Of a stretch of 64,000 nucleotides of DNA, positions 10,843-30,730 are shown one piece after another. Within the stretch, counting starts at the first letter, position 1; each line of letters opens with the position of its first letter. The notes beneath the pieces are model-generated. The model did not search any database. It was not told where the DNA came from and worked only from the letters and a program-made list of their open reading frames with translations. A program made the position numbers and the translations under genes. The stretch comes from an uncultured Solirubrobacterales bacterium. GTDB lineage: Bacteria > Actinomycetota > Thermoleophilia > Solirubrobacterales > 70-9. The stretch covers positions 1 through 64,000 of the forward strand of contig CAJAIJ010000037.1 in the NCBI GenBank assembly GCA_903939845.1, written 5' to 3'.

Positions 10843-10872
10843 AACATACAACAAGATGGAAGGTTGCGGCAA
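10843..10872 (-). promoter_or_regulatory. Candidate sigma-A promoter for the 1175-aa gene
   Basis: On the minus strand TTGCCG (10867-10872) and TATGTT (10843-10848) are 18 bases apart. The predicted start would place the transcript just before the first leader hairpin. The -10 match is moderate, so this is tentative. Confidence 0.3.
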
Positions 10873-11165
10873 GTCGACAGGAAGTTTTTCGAGCGACCCC
10901 CTGGAATCGGCCGGATTCGCAGTCAGGCAGCCAAAAACGGCCATGGGGACTGCTGGCGGAATAGCGGGCCGCCCGGATCCTCCCCGCCGGCCGAGCCGTC
11001 GAACGAGTTGATCGACCGGAGGACCCGTCCCCGGGCCTCCCTGCCTTTCAGTGTCCTTGTCCCGGTCCTAATCCCGGTCCTTGTCCCGGCCATGTGCCGG
11101 CCCCCTACCTTCATATCTTCAGAGTCGAAGGCGCGGTCCCCTCAGTGGGATCCAGCCTGGCCCCT

Positions 11166-22172
<11,007 letters not shown>

Positions 22173-22178
22173 GGCGGC

Positions 22179-22206
22179 AGTATAACCCGCTTCTTCGGAA
22201 TTGCAA
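22179..22206 (-). promoter_or_regulatory. Sigma-A promoter of the giant gene
   Basis: On the minus strand TTGCAA (22201-22206) and TATACT (22179-22184) are separated by 16 bases. Transcription would start near 22172, at the first base of the structured leader, which supports both calls. Confidence 0.6.
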
Positions 22207-22366
22207 GTCGGAATCCTTCCCGCGCGAAGGCACCTTTTGGCCGAGCGTGGGCTACTTCCTGCTCGAGGGAGCCAGCTGCAGCGTGGAGATCTTGCCCGGA
22301 GCGTCCCGGAATCCGGACGGGGCTGAGAATCGATGACGAGACTTTTTCTGCTGCGACCAAGCGAAC

Positions 22367-22446
22367 GACCCCTCTCGATGGAGACTGGTCACTCGTTGAC
22401 CCCCCTTTTCGGAAACTCCCCCATCGGCCACTCCTCGACCGATCTT
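22367..22446 (-). repeat. Leader element, distal copy
   Basis: This second copy of the leader element is in the same orientation about 280 bases upstream. It keeps both hairpins and the ribosome-site-like GAGAGGGG. Similarity runs on into the first codons of the giant gene in degraded form (a GTCGCAGCAGAAAAAG stretch), so it looks like a relic of a tandem duplication of the gene's 5' end. No promoter is obvious upstream of it. Confidence 0.65.
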
Positions 22447-22490
22447 CTTTGCGTTGAACCAGACGATGTTCAGACGCTTTCAGGGGACCT

Positions 22491-22538
22491 AAACCGCTAT
22501 TTCGAACTAAGTAGCGGTTTCCTCTTTTTTTCTTTTTG
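22491..22538 (+). terminator. Intrinsic terminator on the plus strand between divergent genes
   Basis: AAACCGCTA (22491-22499) pairs perfectly with TAGCGGTTT (22512-22520), followed by CCTCTTTTTTTCTTTTT. It terminates plus-strand transcription, yet no plus-strand gene lies directly upstream. It may end an antisense or small RNA from 22086-22490, or act as an attenuator before the lipoprotein gene. Confidence 0.65.
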
Positions 22539-22653
22539 GAATCTTGTCGGTTCGATCGGCGGAGGGACTGCCCGGGGGTTGGATCGAGGATTCCCTGGGG
22601 CCTTTCTCCGGGCCCGGCCGAGGGTTCGGCGGATGAGACCTGAGGTGACCTAT

Positions 22654-23427
22654 ATGGTGAGGCCGATGTCCAAGAGTCCTCAAACCGGCCCGAAGATGGC
22701 TGGCACCCTTGCCCTCCTGGCGGCCGCTCTGGCAGTGGCATCCTGCTCCGAATCGGAGAGCCCGATCTCCGAGGTCCCAACCCCCTCGGCCGTTCCGGCC
22801 CGGGCAGTCGCCGTGGTAGGCGACACCGAGATCTCAAACGACGATTTCAGGGATGCCCTGAAGGTCGGCTTGACCGGATACGACCCGCTCTCCCCTACCC
22901 GCGCGACTCCGGAGCCGCTCGACCCCCCGAAGTTCGGGAAGTGCGTCTCGGCCATCGAGCAGAGGGCGCAGGATGACCCCGACCTGAAGGGGCTGAGCAG
23001 GGCCACCTTCCTCGACAGCTGCCGCCAGCGATACGACCAGCTCCGGTCCCTCACACTCTCGCGCCTGATCGAGCAGCGGTGGGCCCTGGTCGAAGCCGAC
23101 CTCGAGGGGCTGGAGGTTTCGGGCCCGGAAGCAGATGCCTTCGTCGATCAGGTGAGGCTCTCCTGGGCGGCCGACCCGGTCAGGTCACGGGCGAGGTTCG
23201 AGAAGGCCCTGGCGACCTCCGGCATCTCCCCCTCCGAGCTGAGCGCCAGAGCTGAGGCGGCCGTGGCCCAGCAGAAGCTGGCCTCGCTGCGCGCGAGCGA
23301 AGGCGAGAGCCCCGAGGCCGCCACCGAGAACCAGCGCGAGCGCTTCGATCTCTGGCGGTCCAAGACCCTCTGCGCCGAAAGCCTGCTGGTCCCCCAGTGT
23401 TCAAACGGTCCCGAGTCCGGGGCCTGA
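22654..23427 (+). CDS. SurA/PrsA N-domain-like lipoprotein
   Basis: This 257-residue exported lipoprotein starts at ATG 22654 behind GAGGTG. A signal peptide ends in lipobox VASC, so the mature protein is probably lipid-anchored outside the membrane. The segment VAVVGDTEISNDDFRDAL resembles the start of SurA/PrsA-type chaperone domains. A helical region with a C-x(n)-C pair follows, ending in SLLVPQCSNG. No parvulin isomerase domain is present, so a chaperone-like role is possible but not shown. It runs divergently from the giant surface gene and might help fold or export it. It converges with the next gene, 30 bases away. Confidence 0.65.
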   Translation: MVRPMSKSPQTGPKMAGTLALLAAALAVASCSESESPISEVPTPSAVPARAVAVVGDTEISNDDFRDALKVGLTGYDPLSPTRATPEPLDPPKFGKCVSAIEQRAQDDPDLKGLSRATFLDSCRQRYDQLRSLTLSRLIEQRWALVEADLEGLEVSGPEADAFVDQVRLSWAADPVRSRARFEKALATSGISPSELSARAEAAVAQQKLASLRASEGESPEAATENQRERFDLWRSKTLCAESLLVPQCSNGPESGA

Positions 23428-23457
23428 AGGTTCCTACCGAGCCCGATCGACCGGGCG

Positions 23458-26088
23458 CTACCCGGTGAAGGCCTCGACCCAGTCGAGCCTGCGGTCGCAG
23501 AGCTCCCGGTAGTTGGAGGCCTCGACCTCGATCAGGCGGTCGGGTGCCGAAGCAGAGGCGAAGACGAGCGGACCGAGAGGGAAGCCCGGGGTAGTCCTGC
23601 CGCCCGGGGTCAGCAGGCCTCCCCGCTCGTACTCGACGGTGACCTTGCGAACACCGGCTTCGAGGTCGGCCGGGCCGATCTCGATGTACTGGCCGTTGTT
23701 ATTGATCTCTGCCGAGTCGGAGCCGATCTCGACCCCGTCGACCGAGACGGTCGCGGTGCCGCGAGTCGAGCCGCCGAGGAAGACGAACCACTTACCGGTG
23801 ACGGGCAGGTCGACCCGGCCCGAGGCCGTTCCAGAGGAGCCGGGGACGAAAGTGCCGGAAGTGGTGTCCAGCGACCAATCGGGCGGAGCCGAATCGAGGG
23901 TGGCGGCGGCGACCGGTGCCCTGGTGAAGCCGACAAGGCGGCCGCCGGGGCCGGCCTGGGTAGCGAGGTCCTGCACTCTGGCGCATGGGACTGTGCCCCC
24001 GGGATCGATCCCCTCCCCGATCGCGATCCGGTCCACGAGGGTTGCCGGGTCGAAGCCGGGCTGGAGCTGCCAGACCTCGTAGAACTTCCCGGCCTCGACC
24101 AGCCGGTAGGGCGACGGCGGTCTCGACTGCTGGGGGGAACGCCTGAGGACGACCGTCGGGTAGGTGAAGAGGCCCTGGGCATTCGGGTCGGTCTGGAGCT
24201 GGTCCGTGTCGACCCAGGCTCCCGTCTCTGCAGTCGAGCCGTCGGTGAGCGGGATGGTGCGGCGGCGGAGTTCGGAGACCCCCTCGGCATCGAGCTTGCG
24301 GAGGAAGTGGCGGACCCCGTAGGGCATGTACTCAGTCATCAGCGCCGGGCCCTGTCCGCGGTAGTCCTCGCCGATCCGCTCCAGCTCCGCGAGCTGATCC
24401 TTCGGAGCCAGCCAGACGTCTCCGAAGGCCATCGCGTTCGAGGCCAGCACCCCGGCCGGGACGATGAGCAGGACGATGCCGGCGATCCGGGCCCGGTGGG
24501 CGATCGCCTCGGCGGCCTCGGCGGTGCCGGAAGCGAGCCTGGAGAAGTCGAAGGTGCCGGGCGATGTGATCAGGGTCGCTATGCCGACCATTGCGATCAG
24601 CAGGAACGAGGCCGTCCCGGTGGCGAGCGCCTTGCCCTGGACCCAGGGAGATCCGGCGAGCCAGATGATCAGGGATCCGAGGCCGGTGCCACCGGTGAGG
24701 ATGAGCAGGCCTGCGGCCCGCTTTGCGATCGCGGCCCAGACCCCGAGGCCGAAGGCGATGACGGCGGCGATGACGAGGATGACGGCGAGAACGCCGGACC
24801 CGGGGGCGAGTCGGAAGTCGGCCGAGGGCCAGGGGCCGGTGTACTGGGCCGGGTTCAGTGCGGTGATCAGGTTGCCCATCTCCTCGCCCGAGGTCAGCGG
24901 TCCCTGGGTCGGGGAGAAGAAGGAGCCGGAAGCGAACATGGTCGGGACGGCGATGACCAGCAGGCCGAGAGCGACCAGTCCGATCCTCGCCAGGTAGGAC
25001 CGAAGCACTCCTCCAGAGGCGAAGTCTCTCGCCTTCAGCTCTACCCGCGCACGCCAGAGCATCAGGGCTATCACCCCGAGAGCGAAGGCGAAGATCCAGG
25101 GCATCCCGCCGAAACCCATCACTCCGATCAGGGCCGAGCCGGCGATGATCGGCGCCGGGAGGGTTGCCCTCAGGCCATATGGATCCCTGGTCGGGACCGA
25201 TGCGGCCGGGATCGGCACAGGGCCCTCTGACTCGTCGTCCTTCTTCCCCTTGCCTTTCTCCTTCTGCTTCTCCTTCTCCTTGCCGGTGGCCTTCACCCCG
25301 GCCTTCTTCGGCACACGGTCGGCGAGGCCGACCACCGAGGCGGCGAGCAGGGCCAGGACCATGGCGGTCGCGACCTCCTTGATTCCTCCCCACCAGGCAA
25401 ATCCGACCAGCAGGGCCGGCTGGGCTGCGACGAACACGACTGCGGCCCGGACGCGGCCGTCCTCGATCACCCGGCCGGCCAGTCCGTAGAACGAGAGCGC
25501 CATCAGCGCGGCCATGAAGGCGAGATAGGGCTGGAAGAGCCAGGCCGGATCGGTGGCGGTCAGCTCAGAGGAGACCGCGAGCGGGATGAAGGCGCCGACG
25601 GGGTAGCCGGCGGTCAGGTTGATCTGGACGGTCGCCTCATGGCTGGACGGGGCGAGGCCCTCGACCGAGCGGCCGTACTCGAGGACGTGATCGGTGAAGG
25701 CGAGCCAGGTCGAGGTGTCGTCGAGCTTCACGTAGCCGGTGAAGGTGGCGTCCCCGGAGAGGATCACCGGAAGGCCGAAGACGACATAGACCCCGGCGGC
25801 AGCGAGCCACGGCCAGGGTCCGGCACCCGTGGTCCAGCCGCGGCCCGAGAAGGAGAGGAACGAGACGACGAAGCCGGCAAGCGCCAGAGCCAGGACGATC
25901 GGGGTGGTAAGGCCGGCGGTCGATGGAGAGAGGGTGGTGAGACCCCCGATCGCGATGAGCGCCCCGAAGCCGAGCGGGATGAGGAATACGAGCGGGAGGC
26001 GGCGACCCGCGATGGACCCGACCAGCAGACCGAGTCCTGCCGAGAGCAGGCCGAGGACGAGCGGGAAGATGATCCAGGAGACGATCAG
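23458..26088 (-). CDS. Polytopic envelope protein, GT-C glycosyltransferase-like, with C-terminal beta-sandwich
   Basis: The protein has about 876 residues. Roughly the first 500 contain ten or more hydrophobic helices, interrupted by a cytoplasmic-type Lys/Glu-rich loop (KATGKEKEKQKEKGKGKKD). The rest is extracytoplasmic and ends in a beta-sandwich that resembles carbohydrate-binding modules (FLGGSTRGTATVSVDG, VTVEYERGG). The overall plan is that of GT-C polyprenyl-sugar transferases, but the catalytic acidic motif could not be fixed. No ATG, GTG or TTG occurs before the first membrane helix. The likely start is CTG 26088, whose TG overlaps the TGA of the upstream gene, which implies translational coupling. 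A GTG at 25767 would delete several helices. Confidence 0.6.
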   Translation of the reverse strand: MIVSWIIFPLVLGLLSAGLGLLVGSIAGRRLPLVFLIPLGFGALIAIGGLTTLSPSTAGLTTPIVLALALAGFVVSFLSFSGRGWTTGAGPWPWLAAAGVYVVFGLPVILSGDATFTGYVKLDDTSTWLAFTDHVLEYGRSVEGLAPSSHEATVQINLTAGYPVGAFIPLAVSSELTATDPAWLFQPYLAFMAALMALSFYGLAGRVIEDGRVRAAVVFVAAQPALLVGFAWWGGIKEVATAMVLALLAASVVGLADRVPKKAGVKATGKEKEKQKEKGKGKKDDESEGPVPIPAASVPTRDPYGLRATLPAPIIAGSALIGVMGFGGMPWIFAFALGVIALMLWRARVELKARDFASGGVLRSYLARIGLVALGLLVIAVPTMFASGSFFSPTQGPLTSGEEMGNLITALNPAQYTGPWPSADFRLAPGSGVLAVILVIAAVIAFGLGVWAAIAKRAAGLLILTGGTGLGSLIIWLAGSPWVQGKALATGTASFLLIAMVGIATLITSPGTFDFSRLASGTAEAAEAIAHRARIAGIVLLIVPAGVLASNAMAFGDVWLAPKDQLAELERIGEDYRGQGPALMTEYMPYGVRHFLRKLDAEGVSELRRRTIPLTDGSTAETGAWVDTDQLQTDPNAQGLFTYPTVVLRRSPQQSRPPSPYRLVEAGKFYEVWQLQPGFDPATLVDRIAIGEGIDPGGTVPCARVQDLATQAGPGGRLVGFTRAPVAAATLDSAPPDWSLDTTSGTFVPGSSGTASGRVDLPVTGKWFVFLGGSTRGTATVSVDGVEIGSDSAEINNNGQYIEIGPADLEAGVRKVTVEYERGGLLTPGGRTTPGFPLGPLVFASASAPDRLIEVEASNYRELCDRRLDWVEAFTG

Positions 26089-26690
26089 GGGACCGGAACG
26101 ATAGCGCCGCTCTTGGCGAATGCGAGCGCTTTCTCCGGGTCAGGGTGGAAGACCTCGACCTGGACGTCGGGATCCTTCCGGAAGGCGATGATGACGCTGG
26201 TCGGCCGCGACTTGGGCTGCACGGCGACAGCGCCGGGAATGTCTACCCGAGCGTTCCCCTTGTCCTTCAGCAGGCCCGCGGTTGCATTCAGGGCTCCCGG
26301 GTAGGGGTAGCTGCCGATGTCGAGGTAGGCCGGGTCCGGGTCATCGGCCTCGGCGTCCTCGGGCAGATAGCGGAGGTGGACGTTGCCGGCCTCGTCGGTG
26401 CTGACCCCGACCGGGTCACCGCCCTTCTCTCCCGCCCAGAAGACGGCGTGTCCGACCTCTTCGGGAAGGCCCGGAACCTCCGAAACCTCGACCTTCTCGG
26501 CATTGGCGTAGGGACTCGAAGTCATCATCGTCTGGGACTGATCGTCACCCCCGGAGGTGGCCGCAAGGTAGATGGCCCCGATCACGAGAACGAAGGCGGC
26601 GACGATGAGGGCCCGGGCGCCCGGTCCGAACCGGGGGGCGTCGGCATCGATCGAATCCTGTTTCGAGGGTGTGGCCTGAGTGTCGTTCAT
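26085..26690 (-). CDS. Single-pass membrane protein of unknown function
   Basis: The protein has 201 residues and starts at ATG 26690. A short cytoplasmic N-terminus is followed by one membrane helix (about residues 29-49, LIVAAFVLVIGAIYLAA) and an extracytoplasmic domain with motifs VPGLPEEVGHAVFWAGEKGG and DIGSYPYPGALNATAGLL. I do not recognise the family. It overlaps the start of the GT-C-like gene by four bases, so the two products probably work together in the envelope. Confidence 0.65.
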   Translation of the reverse strand: MNDTQATPSKQDSIDADAPRFGPGARALIVAAFVLVIGAIYLAATSGGDDQSQTMMTSSPYANAEKVEVSEVPGLPEEVGHAVFWAGEKGGDPVGVSTDEAGNVHLRYLPEDAEADDPDPAYLDIGSYPYPGALNATAGLLKDKGNARVDIPGAVAVQPKSRPTSVIIAFRKDPDVQVEVFHPDPEKALAFAKSGAIVPVP

Positions 26691-26798
26691 GGCTCGTCGC
26701 GTGTTCTTTTCTGATTCTTCCGACCGGATCCTTCGACGCGGACGGACCTTCAAGGCTAACCGAGAGGCTTTAGGAAACCTAAAGGCAGGGGAGGACCG

Positions 26799-27281
26799 TT
26801 GCCGGTCGGGCGGCAGGGTCCGGCTGCGACAATCCCGAACGTGGAAGAAGAGCCTCAATCTGCCGGGCTGGACGGGACCGACCCCAAGGCGAGCCCGCGG
26901 GAGCGCCGGGGGATCCCGGGCGATGGCAAGGCGGCCAGAAAGGCGCAGGCGATTCTCGACCGGATCGAGCACAGGCGCGAGGTCCACAAACAGCTCCACT
27001 GGGTCCCTCGGGTGATCGTGGTGACCTTCGGATTCCTGATCCTGCTTGCCGGGCTGGCGATGCTGGTGCTGCCCGGGCCGGCGATCATCGTGATCCCGAT
27101 CGGGCTGGCGATCCTCTCGCTGGAGTTCCTCTGGGCCGAGATGCTGCTCGACCGGGCGCTCGAGTCAGGCGTGTCGTTCGGAGGGTGGCTCGGCCGTGCG
27201 GTCCGGAACCGTCAGCTGGTGCTGGCCACGGCGGCAGTTCTGGGGGCGGCGGCCGTGATCGCATTCACGATCGTGATCTGA
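26799..27281 (+). CDS. PGPGW-type membrane protein
   Basis: This small membrane protein has a basic cytoplasmic N-terminus (RKAQAILDRIEHRREVHKQ), two closely spaced hydrophobic segments with LVLPGPAIIVIPIGLAIL, the signature of the PGPGW family, and a third helix at the C-terminus. Family function is unknown. The start is uncertain. TTG 26799 has a good GGAGG four bases upstream and gives 160 residues, while GTG 26841 lacks a site. It is divergent from the 26690 gene and convergent with the next gene. Confidence 0.7.
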   Translation: MPVGRQGPAATIPNVEEEPQSAGLDGTDPKASPRERRGIPGDGKAARKAQAILDRIEHRREVHKQLHWVPRVIVVTFGFLILLAGLAMLVLPGPAIIVIPIGLAILSLEFLWAEMLLDRALESGVSFGGWLGRAVRNRQLVLATAAVLGAAAVIAFTIVI

Positions 27282-27299
27282 GGGTTTTGCCGGGCGGGG

Positions 27300-29978
27300 C
27301 TAGCGGGGTCCGACAACGCTGAACCGGCGTGTGACCGGGGCGGTCAGTCGGCCGTCTGAGGCCTTCGAGACCACGGTGAAGAGATGCCTCCCGGGAGCGA
27401 GCTTCGCGGAAGGCTTCCAGACCGTCCCGCACGGAACCGGGCGGGTCCGGCCGACCGAACAGAGGTTCTCTGTTCCGGCTTCCGGAGCCGAGAGCCTGAA
27501 GGAGGGCCTCCGGGACGCGGTCCTGGCGGGAGCCGAAAGGATCCGGGGTGCGAGGAGTGCCTTCGGCTGGAGAACGGTCGGAGCGGGATCGTCGCCCTGC
27601 CCAAGGTCATCTTCGGGGAGGGGATCCGGCTCTGGCTGCTCGGGTTCGGGCCTGGGTTCCGGGTCGGGCTCCGGATTCGTGATCGGAGCGGTGGTCGAAT
27701 CGGGCTCTCCGAAGATCGTGTAGTCGGGGTTGGGGGTCACTATTTCCCAGGTGTGAAGCACCGGTGCCGATCGGTTGCCGACGAAGTCGATCGCGACTAC
27801 CTCGAAGGTGTGCTCGCCGGGTTCGAGGCCCTGGTGCTCGGTCGGCGAGGTGCAGGCGGTCCAGGGACCCGAGTCCAGACTGCACTCGAAGGTGGCCTCA
27901 CGATCGGAGCTCCCGAAGGAGAAGCTGGCAAGAGTGGTGACCGTGGTCGGGAGCGGGCTTGCGGTGATGTTCACCGGCGGTGCGATCGTGTCGACCCGCC
28001 AGGACCAGGCCTGGGGGGCGCTGACCCGGCCTTCAGGATCGATCGCCATGACCTCGAAGAACTGGTTGCCGTCCTGAAAACCGGCAAGGGCGATCGGAGA
28101 CCGGCATGGCTTCCAGGCGCGGCTGAAGATGAACCCGAGGACCGTGCTTCTGCAGGAGAGCGTCGTGCCAGGGGTCTGTTCGATTACGAACTCGGCCGTC
28201 CTGAAAGCCGTTCTGCCCGCCGGTCCGGAGGTGATCGAGACGGTCGGGGCGGACCCGTTCGAGTCGGGCGGCAGGTTCGCGGTGGTCCAGGTGTAGCTGG
28301 CTGCAGGGCCTTCGTTTCCGAGCGGATCGAAGCCCTTGACCTCGAAGGTGTGGCTGCCGTCAGAAAGCGACGACAGAGTGGTGGGACTGACACAGGCCGA
28401 CCACTCCCGGGAATCGAGCCGGCACAGGAAGGTCGCCTTCGGTTCGGAGTTCCAGGCAAAACGGGCCGTGGGGAACGGAGAGGGATCACCCGGCTTCGTG
28501 GTCAGTTTCACCTCGGGACCGGTCGTGTCGACCGTCCATTCGAAGACGGCCACCGGTCCGGCATTGCCGACTGCGTCGGTCGCCTTGGCCCTGAAGACGT
28601 GGGGTCCTTCCGCGAGTCCGGTGAGGATGGTCCCCGAGTTGCAGGGTTCCCATTCGCCGTCATCGAGGCTGCACTCGAGCAGGCCCACATCGCCCGTGGT
28701 CTCGATCGCGAAGCTCGCAACGGTCGAGGAGGTGGAGGTGTCCGGGCCACTGGTGATCCGGGCCTCGGGAGCGATCGTGTCGACGGACCACTCGACGACC
28801 TTGGGCTCACCTGTGTTGCCATAGCCGTCGGTCGCCCGGATCGAGAAGGCATGTGATCCGTCGGCGAGGGCAGAGAGCTCGACCGGACTGGCGCAGGGGG
28901 CCCAGGGGCCGTCATCGAGGGAACATTCGAAGGTCTGGCGGCCTGCCGTCTCGGACGAGGAGAAGCGGAAGATGGCCGTCGAGCCGGTGGTGGCTGCGGG
29001 GGCCGAGCCGATCAGGACCTCCGGCGGAGTCCTGTCCACCGTCCAGCCGACGCCGACCTTGGCCTTGTTGCCACTCAGGTCGGTTGCCTCGACCGACACT
29101 TCGTTTCGACCCTCCGGGACATCGGTGATTGTGATCGGCGAGGTGCAGGATTCGAGCGGTCTGCTGGTGCCCGAGGTGACCGGGCCGGTGTTGTGCCAGC
29201 ACCTGAGCGTTACCTCCTCGGATACCCGAAAGGCGACTTCGTAGGTATTCGGATCGATCTTCCTCGGCTTTTCGAGGTTGACGGTCGGAGGCGTCGTGTC
29301 CGGAGGGACGTACTCATAGTCGACCCTCCAGTGCAGTCCCTGGGTGGCTATGTTCCCGGCGGGGTCGATCGCCCGGACCTGGACCCAGTGATCACCCTCA
29401 GACAGGCCGGACAGTGTGTGGGGCGAAGGTGGGCAGGGACCGAAAGGTCCGCTGGGCCAGGGAATCCGCCCCTGGCGGCCATCGGGGAGGTCGTGATACG
29501 TGTATCTGATCGCCGCGGGCATCTGACAGGTCAGTTCTGCGGTGGGGTCCGAGGTCGAGAAGGTGAAAGAGGCCGAGGTTTCGTTGGTGTAGGGAACTTT
29601 GTTCCCTACCTTCCTGATGGTGGAACGGAAGTTCACGGTGGGCTTGACCGTGTCCACCGTCCAGTCGTGGGTGATCGACGCACCGTCAGAAGAGGCAACA
29701 GTGAGGGAGTGTGAGCCGTCCTTGAGGTCGGGGATCGTGATCGGCCCGGCGCACTCCCAGATCTCTCCGCCATCGAGCTGGCAGGTCGTTGGCCCGGAGG
29801 CCTCGAAGGCGAAGTCCGCGGAGGTCTTGTTGGTGAGCTCCGGCGGGACGACGGTGAACTCGACAGTGCCGACGGGGGCAACCGTTGGATCCTCCTGGGC
29901 AGCCGCGCCCGAAGCGACACCGATGACCGCTACTGCCGAAATCAGCCCGAACACCACTCCCGAACGCAGGACCCTCAT
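27300..29978 (-). CDS. Secreted Ig-like repeat protein (892 aa)
   Basis: The start is ATG 29978, with GGGAGAACC directly upstream and a clean signal peptide (MRVLRSGVVF... ending SGAAAQ). About eight modules share the FxCxLDxGxWxxCxSP and DGxHxFxVxAxDxxGN motifs of the proteins at 1-10771. A Pro/Glu/Asp-rich linker (PEPDPEPRPEPEQPEPDP) separates them from a last module that ends at FSVVGPR. It is probably an extracellular rod with one disulfide per module. No anchor or enzyme is visible. It stands alone between a convergent gene and a toxin-antitoxin pair. Confidence 0.8.
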   Translation of the reverse strand: MRVLRSGVVFGLISAVAVIGVASGAAAQEDPTVAPVGTVEFTVVPPELTNKTSADFAFEASGPTTCQLDGGEIWECAGPITIPDLKDGSHSLTVASSDGASITHDWTVDTVKPTVNFRSTIRKVGNKVPYTNETSASFTFSTSDPTAELTCQMPAAIRYTYHDLPDGRQGRIPWPSGPFGPCPPSPHTLSGLSEGDHWVQVRAIDPAGNIATQGLHWRVDYEYVPPDTTPPTVNLEKPRKIDPNTYEVAFRVSEEVTLRCWHNTGPVTSGTSRPLESCTSPITITDVPEGRNEVSVEATDLSGNKAKVGVGWTVDRTPPEVLIGSAPAATTGSTAIFRFSSSETAGRQTFECSLDDGPWAPCASPVELSALADGSHAFSIRATDGYGNTGEPKVVEWSVDTIAPEARITSGPDTSTSSTVASFAIETTGDVGLLECSLDDGEWEPCNSGTILTGLAEGPHVFRAKATDAVGNAGPVAVFEWTVDTTGPEVKLTTKPGDPSPFPTARFAWNSEPKATFLCRLDSREWSACVSPTTLSSLSDGSHTFEVKGFDPLGNEGPAASYTWTTANLPPDSNGSAPTVSITSGPAGRTAFRTAEFVIEQTPGTTLSCRSTVLGFIFSRAWKPCRSPIALAGFQDGNQFFEVMAIDPEGRVSAPQAWSWRVDTIAPPVNITASPLPTTVTTLASFSFGSSDREATFECSLDSGPWTACTSPTEHQGLEPGEHTFEVVAIDFVGNRSAPVLHTWEIVTPNPDYTIFGEPDSTTAPITNPEPDPEPRPEPEQPEPDPLPEDDLGQGDDPAPTVLQPKALLAPRILSAPARTASRRPSFRLSAPEAGTENLCSVGRTRPVPCGTVWKPSAKLAPGRHLFTVVSKASDGRLTAPVTRRFSVVGPR

Positions 29979-30420
29979 GGTTCTCCCCTGGACGATGAAC
30001 GGACACATCATGTGGACCGCACATTGATTCGACTGGAAACACACCCATCCGTGGAATGTGTGACACGAACATACAGGTAACGAATGAGGGTGTGGTCAAT
30101 AAGGGTCGGTCGGGAACGAACGCTTGCCGTGGGGTGGGACGGAGTTCGACGGCCCTCAACGGGGTGAGCGTAGCCGGCAGTGGGAGGCGGTTCCGGACTA
30201 CCGAGACCGGCAGCCCGGATCGGTGCGGACCGGTTCTTCTTCCGGGCAGGGGCCTTCGAGGCAGGGACGGGACTGAAACTGTTCGGAATCGTCGAGGAGT
30301 TGACGGTCTCTTGAGTCTCTTGATGAATGACTGTGTGAGGCCTTCGGGTAAGTGCGTCGGGTGGGACATGGAGAAGGGCGGATATTCGGGATGACAACGG
30401 TGTGCTACGTTTGCTACGAA
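29979..30420. other. Intergenic region between divergent genes
   Basis: This 442-base gap separates the Ig-repeat gene from the first antitoxin. It is less GC-rich near 30000-30110. Short frames exist but none has a credible ribosome site or composition. Apart from the direct repeat at 30403-30418 I see no defined element. Confidence 0.5.
30403..30418 (+). promoter_or_regulatory. Direct repeat upstream of antitoxin, probable operator
   Basis: TGCTACG occurs twice, separated by TT, and ends two bases before ATG 30421. No ribosome site fits in between. Phd-type antitoxins autoregulate by binding repeats in their promoter, so this is a plausible operator, and the mRNA may be leaderless. Confidence 0.45.
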
Positions 30421-30675
30421 ATGGCGAAGACCATCCCCCACAGGGAACTGAGGAACAACAGCAGCGAGATCCTCGAGCAGGTCCGAAACGGCGAGACTTT
30501 CGAGGTGACGAACCGGGGCGAGCCGGTCGCGATCCTCTCCCCTCCCGATCGACCGGCAACCGACAGGCTGCGGATCAGGCCTGCGACCGCGCGGGCCGGG
30601 TTCGGGAAGATCGAGGGAGTCGAGATCGAGGGGCGATCCGGGGAGACGCTCGACGAACTTCGCGGAGAGCGGTGA
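30421..30675 (+). CDS. Phd/YefM-type antitoxin
   Basis: The 84-residue protein begins MAKTIPHRELRNNSSEILEQ, the standard N-terminal DNA-binding part of Phd/YefM antitoxins, continuing with VTNRGEPVAILSP. The C-terminal 40 residues would wrap the toxin. It precedes a PIN-domain gene by 55 bases and should neutralise it and repress the operon. ATG 30421 is chosen because the family motif starts there; a longer frame to 30352 has no family support. Confidence 0.85.
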   Translation: MAKTIPHRELRNNSSEILEQVRNGETFEVTNRGEPVAILSPPDRPATDRLRIRPATARAGFGKIEGVEIEGRSGETLDELRGER

Positions 30676-30730
30676 CGGTCACCTCGCCCCCTTACCCTCG
30701 GGGACTGGTCCAGGGATCTGGCGGCTTGGA

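Larger units (their letters stand above)
10772..11165. other. Intergenic region upstream of the 1175-aa gene
   Basis: This 394-base gap separates two minus-strand surface genes. It holds the candidate promoter and tandem hairpins listed separately. At 11053-11089 there is a short direct repeat of GGACCGGGA/GGACAA-type units in minus-strand reading. No convincing gene was found, and no hairpin with a T-run terminates the giant gene. Confidence 0.6.
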
